A stretch of 64,000 nucleotides of DNA from Mikania micrantha. Taxonomy: Eukaryota; Streptophyta; Magnoliopsida; Asterales; Asteraceae. The stretch spans positions 49,027,161-49,091,160 of the forward strand of contig CM018695.1 of the NCBI GenBank assembly GCA_009363875.1, given 5' to 3'. This document shows positions 56,982-64,000 of this stretch, in pieces. The notes beneath the pieces were generated by a model. It had not been told where the DNA came from. It ran no database searches and saw only the letters and a list, made by a program, of their open reading frames with translations. The translations under genes and the position numbers were made by a program. The first letter of the stretch is position 1. Each line of letters opens with the position of its first letter.

Positions 56982-57700
56982 GTTTGTGTGGTAGCAGTTG
57001 TTGTAGGAAAACTCCACTTATGGTAGGCAAGTTTCCCAGCTGTTGTCGAAGTCTACTATGCAAGATCATAGCATGTATTCGAGAGTTTGAAAGGTACGTT
57101 CGCTCTGGCCATCAGTTTGTGGGTGGTATGAAGTACTCATATCCAACCGTCTACCAATCGCTTTTTGTAAGGATCTCGAGAAGTTCGAAGTACATCGAGT
57201 ATCTCGATCAGAGATGATGGAGACAGGCACTCCATGTCGCGAGACCACTTCCTTAACATAGATTCGTGCTAGGTTCTCCATTTTATCATTTTCCTTGATC
57301 GCAAGGAAATGTGCCGATTTGGTTAACCGATCAACAATTACCCAGATGGTGTCAAATCCACTAGTAGTACTGGGTAACTTGGTAATAAAATCCATGGAGA
57401 TCTATTCCAGTTTCCACATACGAATCTCCGGCTATTGTAGTAATGTAGATGGTTTTTGGTACTTAATTTTGACTTTGGCACAAGTCAAACATTTACTTAC
57501 GTAAGTGGCAATGTCGGCCTCCATGTTTGGCCACCAATAAAGTACCTTAAGATCATGATACATCTTATATGATCCAGGATGAATGGAATATGGAGACTTA
57601 TGGGCCTCATCTGTCATAAGGTCTCTTAAGCTCACGTGACGTGGAACCTCAAGTTCTTTCTCCATTCCTCTCTAGTATTCGGGCACTAGGTTTTCCTCAT
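56982..57700 (-). pseudogene. G3 integrase, truncated
   Basis: 57432-57665 holds the zinc-binding domain (HKSPYSIHPGSYKMYHDL, CLTCAKVK). 57066-57395 holds the core, with DFITKLPSTTSG, VIVDRLTKSAHFL, RHGVPVSIISDRD and GQSERTFQTLEYML, so the three catalytic acidic positions are present. A stop separates the two parts. The core ends at 56982 against the Copia LTR. The next part of the protein is absent and the C-terminus is probably at 4125-4472. Confidence 0.85.
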
Positions 57701-58900
57701 TTAGTGTTTCGATTAGAGCATCATGTTTTTGCTCAAGGAGGTTTGGGTGGATTGTGAGTTGTAAATCTCGTACCCTTTTGGCTTTTGAGGTGTTCTTTCA
57801 GCTTAGTGCATGGACCACTATGTTGGCCTTCCCCGAGTGGTACTTGATAGTACATTCATAGTCAGTCAAGAGTTCGAGCCAGCGACGTTGTCGCATGTTC
57901 AGCTTCTTCTGCTCGAATATATGTTGGAGCCTTTATGATCGGTGTATATGGTAAAACTTTGTACCGTACAAGTAGTGTCTCCAGAATTTGAGTTCAAACA
58001 CCACGGATCCTAGGTTGTATCAAGACATCACAGTATACCACAAAATCGTCTCTTCCCTCAGGAAGGGATAAAATAGGAGCACTACAAAGGTTTTGCTTGA
58101 GAAGCTGGAACACAACTTCTTGTTTATCACTCCAGTGTCCTTGTGAGTCAAGGCTGTGATTGGTTGAGTAATTTTTCAAAATCCCTCTATGAAACGTCGA
58201 TAATAGCTTGCCAAGCCTAGGAATTGCCACACCTCATTTGGGGTATTTGGTGCTTCCTGGTTCTTGATGGCCTCTATCTTGGATTTATCCACATATATTC
58301 CTTTCTCGTTAACCACATGCCCCAAAATTGGTCTTCTCGGATTCAGAAGTCGCATTTGGAGAGTTTAGCGTACAATTTCTCTTGTTGCAAGAGTTTGAGA
58401 GCTATTTGTAGGTGTTGTTTGTGTTCTTCTTGAGTTTTGAGTAGATAAGGATGTCATCAATGAAAACAATGATAAACTTGTCGAGATAGGGTTTGCACAC
58501 TCGGTTCATGAGATCCATGAATACCGCAGGCGCATTGGTGAGAACGAATAGCATGACCAAGAACTCGTAATGGCCATATCGAGTACAGAAAGCCGATTTA
58601 GGAATGTCTTCCTCTTGGATTCTCAACTAGTGATACCCAGATCGCATATCGATCTTGGAGTAGTAACTCAATCCTTGCAGTTGATCGAATAGATCATCAA
58701 TACGAGGTAGGGGTAACAGTTCTTGACCGTCACTTTATGCAACTCACGGTAGTCGATGCACATACAAAATGTGCCATCCTTTTTCTTGACAAACAAGACA
58801 GGAGCTCTGCAAGGTGAGAAGCTCGGTCTGATAAAAACCTTGTCCAACAACTCCTGTAGTTGGTTGGACGGTTCTTGCATCTGATGGTGCAAGTTGGTAG
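57701..58900 (-). pseudogene. G3 reverse transcriptase and RNase H
   Basis: Readable pieces are 58668-58892 (LLDKVFIRPSFSP, CIDYREL), 58402-58626 (EEDIPKSAFCTRYGHYEF, APAVFMDLMNRVCKPYL, VFIDDILIYS), and 57994-58230 (CSAPILSLPEGRDDFVVYCD, start of RNase H). Frameshifts separate each, and the middle of RNase H has a deletion near 58015. The catalytic IDD of RT is kept. Confidence 0.85.
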
Positions 58901-59500
58901 GATGCTCGTGCTATATGTGCTGCTCTCGGTGAGAGGTCTGTGCGGAATTCCACTTGTCGTGGCGATGGAAATCCTGGTAGCTCCTCGGGTAAAACGTTGG
59001 TAAAGTCGCACACAACTGATATCTCCTCTAATTTCTTCTCTTCTTTGGGTGTTTCGGTGATAAGTGCCAATATGGCGGTGTACCCTTTTCGTAGGCATTT
59101 ATGGGTTTTCATGCATGAAATGATGTTTAAAGGTGTGTTGTTCCTTTCGCCTTGAATTAATAAGATTTCCCCTCTAGGGAGGGGTATACGCACAACCTTA
59201 TCCTATGAAACTATCTCAGCTTGGTTTTCAGACAACCAATCCATACCTACTACAACATCAAAAATGTCGAGCGTGACTCGCATGAGATCAATTTTAAACT
59301 TGTGGTTTGCTAGCTCTATAATGCATCCTTTTAGGATGTGTTTGGTTACAATAAATTTGCCATCATCTATATCTACAATGTAGTTAACCTCTAATGGTGT
59401 TGGGGTTATATCAAGTATCTCACTAAAATCAACGGTGATGAAACTCTTTTTCTGCCCCAGTATCAAACTGTATAGAAGCATAATGATTGTTTAGGAGATA
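58744..59500 (-). pseudogene. G3 protease and linker
   Basis: The active-site motif FDTGAEKEF is readable on the minus strand at about 59450-59475, followed in a shifted frame by 59203-59481 (IFDVVVGMDWLSENQAEIV). 58744-59193 carries the RIPLPRGE...KTHKCLRKGY...LPEELPGFPSPRQVEF linker to RT. The catalytic Asp is present, unlike in G1. Confidence 0.82.
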
Positions 59501-60840
59501 CGTGCCTGTACGAGGTTGGTTTCTTTCCTTGCTTCTTTTTCCCCGATCACGAAGGCTCATCCTTTCGGACCATTGTTGGTTCCGTTGTTGTTATGGTTTT
59601 TGTTTTTCAGGTGTGGACAATCCTTCTTGAAATGTCAAGGTTTTCCACACTCGAAGAAGCCCCTTGGTGCTTCTTATTGTTGTTGTGGTTGTGGAGGTTT
59701 AGCCTGAAGCTTGCCTCTGCAGTCTTTCGCTGCATGTCCCACCTTACTGCACCATTGGCATCGAAAAATGCCACATTGACCCAGTGGGTGGTGGAAGTTG
59801 CAGTTGTTGCATTTTGGTTGTTTCCTACATAGGCTCCGTTGTTTTGGGTGCTTAGTGTGGGTGCAGGGTAAGATTGGGCTGATCCAAACTTACGCTACTG
59901 TGGTGGTGGTTGGAGAGTGGAAGCTTTGCTTAGGGTATTATCCCTTTTGCGCTTTTTGTCGATACTCTGAGTCATGGAACCACGTGAAGGTAAGAGTTGT
60001 TGCTTGACTGCCAAGTTAGTAAGCTTATGGGCTAAGCGAACAGCTTTTTGTAGGGTGATGGGGTTAGGAGATAGTACCATACCCTGAATTTGAGGGGCCA
60101 ATCCCTCAGTATACTTTTCAATATGTTTGTACGCAAGGGTCACCATTTTCGGGCACATGTGTGCTAATTCATAATATCAAGCATTGTATGCCTTAATCTC
60201 GGAACCGATCATCTTATGGTTCTAGAATTCTGTTTCCAGCTTCTAAACTTCGCCACGAGGGCAGTATTCGCGATTCATCATCCGCTTGAATTCATCCAAG
60301 GGTAGAGCATTTGGTGCTTCCAACCCTAGGGTCTGAACGTTGGCATTCTACCAAGTAAGTCCTGCTCCCTCAAGAGTGCCGGCTGCGTATTTCACCATGC
60401 CAGCTTCTTTGCAATTGCTCATGGCGAAGGCTGACTCTGCCTTCTGCATCCAATGCTGCAGTCCAACGGCACCTTTAGTGCCATTGAAAAAAATTAGGTT
60501 TGCAATCCAAGAAAGCTTTGAACGTGCAACGGGATAGATTAGGATTTCTCCTGAAATATGAAGAGAAAAGGAATTTTGTTCAAGATTGGGTATGTGAGTT
60601 TATGATTAGAATGAGTGGTTATCATGCCACGTGGAACCAGAAGAGAATAATTCGCCTCCTTGACTCAGTTGATTTTGGTTTCGAGCTGCCTCGTGAGCAG
60701 CAATCGCCTTTGCTACTCGGTCATTGATGAGTGTGTTAAGTTCGGCTGAACTCATATTGATGTTACTACATCCTCCTGCATTACGACGTCCCGCGCGTCT
60801 TCCAGCCATGATCTTCATAAGGGAAACAATTGTTAGCATG
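59501..60840 (-). pseudogene. G3 gag and nucleocapsid, decayed
   Basis: The N-terminus is at 60606-60839: MAGRRAGRRNAGG, then INMSSAELNTLINDRVAKAIAAHE, which parallels the G1 gag start (INMTATEVETLINTRITEAI). The capsid core is scattered over 60180-60540. 59895-60158 has LAYKHIEKYTEGLAPQIQGMV and a basic tail. Cys-rich nucleocapsid sequence is traceable at 59600-59760 (for example a CFECG-like stretch near 59655). Many frame changes are present. Confidence 0.75.
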
Positions 60841-61028
60841 ATACAAAAGTCTAATATGAAATGATTATTTGAGTGTAGTAAGGAAACATGTTTTTGTATG
60901 CATAGTCACAACATCCAATAATAGACAATAAGTTTTGATATAAAATAAGTTGCATAGGTTACAATTCATTTTCATCAAATCCAAAATTTTCAGTCGTATG
61001 GACATAACCTGTCCCTTCTAGGTCTATG

Positions 61029-61700
61029 CTAAGACAAGTCAAAAGCATCGTCGACGGTGGAGTCAGAATTAGCATCCTCTGATGGTTCCTCCTCCTCTGC
61101 GTGTGGCTCCTTTGGGTCTAGAACTATGACTATACCCTCCAGTTCTTCGAACCTTGCCTTAGCAATCGTGGCTCCCTTCTCTGCTTCTTGGTGTCGTGTG
61201 GCCATGTCAGCCATATCCATCCCCATCCTGTTAAACTAATCGATGCAGCTATGCATGAGCGGTATCTGTAACCCTCAACTCATGTGTTAGATACTCAATC
61301 TTTTCATTCGCCACGACCATGTCCCGAGCCAATCCTGCGATAACGTCTTACTCGAGTCGCTGCCTCTTAGGCTCAGGGGTATAAAATGTGTGTTATGTAT
61401 GATCAGGAGACTCCTCCACAGTATCCTTGTCAGGGTTCTGGTCGGGATCCTCCTCATGATCCTCGTCAGAATACTCCTCAGGATCCTCATCAAAATCCTC
61501 CTCATGATCTACATAAGAATCCTCCTCAGGATCGTCTGACTCACTCCCCTTAGAAGGTAAGGGGTGCTAGTTCAGTGACTCAACAAATCGATGACCACTA
61601 GTAGGGGTGATGCTGGTATTGCAGGAACTATCGGCTCCTCCTCATCATCTGCGAGCATGGGTGGTGATGATGATGTTGTATCTATAATGCACGTAATAAG
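61029..61700 (-). pseudogene. Relic of the accessory coiled-coil protein upstream of gag (G3)
   Basis: Minus-strand 61029-61226 encodes MADMATRHQEAEKGATIAKARFEELEG and an acidic tail, resembling the AEFRATMAEARQQE coiled-coil region of the G1 accessory protein. Upstream, 61440-61560 is an Asp/Glu-rich repeat (DPEED, DHEED, DEDPEE) built from ~12-27 base repeats of GATCCTGAGGAG. Stops and frameshifts break it. Its place, between primer site and gag, is the same as in G1. Confidence 0.5.
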
Positions 61701-61813
61701 TATGTGTGTATGATCATTAATGCAAGTGGTAACACTAAACAGTGTGTGGTGTGTAAAGACTAATGGTTATAGACGAAGTTCACTAATGCAAACCTATTTC
61801 ATAGTAACCGAGA

Positions 61814-61825
61814 GCCCTGATACCA
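61814..61825 (-). other. G3 primer binding site
   Basis: The minus strand reads TGGTATCAGGGC, one mismatch from the initiator-Met site, three bases from the LTR at 61829. Confidence 0.85.
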
Positions 61826-61828
61826 ATC

Positions 61829-63728
61829 TGTCACACCCTCAAATTTCCGACCATCGAGGGCGCGATTGAGATTGGTTGTTCGATTGGGCAGGATCGCAGT
61901 CTCCGGTCACACTTGCGAGACCTACATGCCTGTTTATATACGTACATCCATCAACTTGGATAAAATAGTTTAGTAAGTTAGAGTTGCGGAAACTTTAGTA
62001 AAAATGTTTTCAACAAATACAAAATATTAGTGCAGAAGCGTTTTAGGTGTTAAATCATTACACATCAAAACCAAATAAATAAGTTGTTTTCAACAAATGT
62101 ATGCTAGCACTGCTAGTTGTCACCTATAATCTTATTGGTCTATGAGTATGTGTTTGTGTTGGTTTTGGTGTTTCGTTGTATCCCATACAACTCCAAATGT
62201 CTGTATGCACAACAGATGGTTTGTGTTGACTTATGTTGACTTGACGAACCGTTGGTGACACGTTTATTGCGTTATAGTTTGTTTGTGTGTCATATTGATC
62301 ATACCATGTAAGTAGCACATTATCATACATCCTATAATTCTAATCATATTAATCGTTCATGTAAGTCACGTATAATAATTACAAAAGTTTCCATTTTTGG
62401 AAAGTTTCTATTTTTGGAAAGTTTAACCATGAAATCCAATTTCATCAAGTTAATATTTCTAGCATGTTCCAAGAACACATTAAACATGTATACAAATATT
62501 GCAAGTCATCCTATCATGGCATTTAGTATTTTTCTAAAATAAAGTTTCCTTATTTGGAAAGTACTTGTTTAAAATCCGTTTTCCACAAACCCAATATACC
62601 AAATATGTTTCTATGACTTTCCTAAACATATTCCATCACCAACATATCATGAAATCATGCCAAATCGACTTGTACTATTACTTCAAGTTCACAAAGTTAC
62701 AATTTATGGTATTATATGAAAATAGTTTATGTTTTCTCAAAACTAACTTGTCAAGCATGTTAACATACATACTAGTAGGTATAAGCCACCATTTAAATCC
62801 ATCTAGAATGTCTAGATCATAAAAAATCATTAATCTTGCACTCGAAAGTTTCCTTATGTAGTAACTATCACCAAACTTCACAATATGCAACCAAAACTCA
62901 ATGTAGCTCATTTTTATACTTCAAATCAGTTAAAACTCATCAAGAATCAACTACAAGTCACAAAAAATTCGTGCATGTGTTTTATTTGAAGTTGCATGTG
63001 TGTATGCGTGCATGTGTGTTTTTGGGTGTAATGAGTCATTAAAACTACCTCACAAGTGGGTTGATGGTCACAACTTGACTGGAACAGAAGTTATAGGGTT
63101 GTTGATGTTGCTTCTAGCTCCTTGATGGCTTCTAACACCTTCTAGAAGCTCTAATGTTCCAAGGACACCACCAAATGCAAAAAGTTGCCAATGATGTGTT
63201 AACAGGGGTTCGAGAAGTGTTTGCCAGAGTTCTTGGTCGAGTAGAATAGTAGAGAATTCGGGTTTGAGTAAAAGGATGAATTGTAGGGAATAAAGGGTTG
63301 TATTTATAGAGTTGGTGTGGTCTGGGCCTCGTCGCATACCACAAAGGATAGCTCCGAGCTTCCAAGCGTACCGCGGCAGACAAATTAGTCGAGCCCGGTC
63401 CCGAGCTTCGTCGCGTATCACCAAGCAAAATTTTATTGGTCGTGGCATACCGTGAAGGGTCCGATTCTTAGAATTCCAATTTCATTTATTCGGTTTATCT
63501 CGTGTTCGATTCATGATTGTTTGTGCTCGACTTTGTGAATTGTTTGACATACTTGATTAACCTTAATCAATTTGTAATGTACGATTGAATAATTACCTGA
63601 ACTATCGGTTCGCAAATGTTTGTGTTTTTCTCACTTAATTACTCCTAATTAAGTGCAATGCAAGAAACATAAATGTGTTTAAATAGTTTGTAAGCATTGC
63701 AATTTATCTGAAATTGCCGGGTGTCACA
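61829..63728 (-). repeat. G3 5' LTR (1.9 kb)
   Basis: TGTCACACCCTCAAATTTC ... GAAATTGCCGGGTGTCACA. Related to H (53758-56287) and 730-3339 but shorter, through internal deletions such as ~165 bases near 63510 relative to 3340-3996. The following five bases, AATAA (63729-63733), would be the target duplication; its partner lies beyond the left window edge. Confidence 0.82.
63300..63310 (-). promoter_or_regulatory. TATA box of the G3 5' LTR
   Basis: The minus strand reads CTATAAATACAA. CGCGGTACG-type hairpin half-sites lie upstream in element sense (63365-63460), partly decayed. Confidence 0.6.
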
Positions 63729-64000
63729 AATAAAAATATTTTTTTCGATTCTAATTTACTCAAAACATAAAAGATAAATACGAAAGTTTGTTTTTATGAT
63801 GTATAATGAGTGTTTAGATTAAATGAAGCAAAAAAAGACATTGTGTAAAGATTGATTAACAAAAAATGAATAGTTGTAGGAAAATGGTCGGAACTTTCCA
63901 GCATTTATCCGACCACATGTTTCCCTTTTTTATTTTTCAGGCCATTAACATCGTTTTCACGCATAATCTTTTTTACACCTTGATTATATAAGAAAAAAAT
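63729..64000. other. AT-rich DNA outside the nest
   Basis: No similarity to any repeat in the window and no credible reading frame. It may be the original insertion site of G3, or another, older element. Confidence 0.5.

Larger units (their letters stand above)
56982..61828 (-). mobile_element. G3 internal region (outer, oldest element)
   Basis: Minus-strand Ty3/Gypsy sequence from the primer site (61814-61825) down to the integrase, where the Copia LTR cuts in at 56982. Domain order is accessory frame, gag, protease, RT, RNase H, integrase. Frames are short because of many stops and frameshifts. The missing integrase C-terminus, polypurine tract and 3' LTR are most likely the pieces at 3340-4472. 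Confidence 0.85.

Noticed and set aside
61287..61505. Arg/Ile-rich repetitive protein
   Set aside because: It is an out-of-frame reading of the acidic Asp/Glu repeat in the G3 accessory frame relic.
63729..64000. Possible exon or promoter of a host gene
   Set aside because: Only AT-rich sequence with no frame, splice pattern or motif that I could support.

Overview
This is plant nuclear DNA, almost certainly from a eudicot. It holds no recognisable host gene. About 95% of the window is long terminal repeat (LTR) retrotransposon sequence, mostly Ty3/Gypsy chromoviruses of the Tekay (Del) type, plus one decayed Ty1/Copia element, solo LTRs and SINE-like pieces. The plant call rests on primer binding sites matching plant initiator-Met tRNA (TGGTATCAGAGCC), very long LTRs (1.9-4.3 kb), the pol domain order, and TATA boxes followed by CT-rich leaders. 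I cannot name a genus from the sequence. Names used below (G1-G4, C, S1, S2, H) are local labels.

The layout is a set of elements nested inside one another, supported by exact 5-bp target site duplications. The outermost element is G3 (minus strand). Its 5' LTR is 61829-63728, its gag/pol relic 56982-61828, and its 3' end is probably 3340-4472. G4 (minus, 4473-15024) sits in the G3 chromodomain region. S2, an LTR in minus orientation, starts at 15025 inside the G4 5' LTR. G2 (minus, 17616-46301, duplication ATATG) is inserted in S2, which resumes at 46307-46738. G2 carries two insertions: the solo LTR S1 (17788-21279, duplication AGTTT) in its 3' LTR, and the complete element G1 (plus, 30252-41958, duplication CCTTG) beside its primer binding site. 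A degraded Copia element C (minus, about 46762-56981) separates S2 from the G3 integrase, and its right LTR is split by the solo LTR H (53758-56287, duplication GGTGG). The left edge (1-3339) holds a G1-family LTR end joined to another H-family LTR.

All gag-pol reading frames are broken by stops, frameshifts or deletions, so none of these elements is autonomous. G1 is the most informative. Its two LTRs differ by only three substitutions that I found in 2.8 kb, plus two homopolymer changes and one 62-bp duplication. Yet its protease, reverse transcriptase, RNase H and integrase are all damaged. It therefore probably moved recently using proteins supplied in trans. Its only intact reading frame is a 248-codon coiled-coil protein placed before gag (33204-33950); a decayed counterpart lies in G3.

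Non-coding structure worth attention includes hairpin arrays with paired changes upstream of the H-family TATA box, dense clusters of a short CGAACC-type motif downstream of the promoters of several LTR families, duplicated polypurine tracts in the G1/G3 lineage, a tRNA-like pol III promoter inside the G1 LTR, and GGCCCA (site II-like) clusters at the G1 LTR start. The last 270 bases (63729-64000) are AT-rich and may be the sequence flanking the nest.
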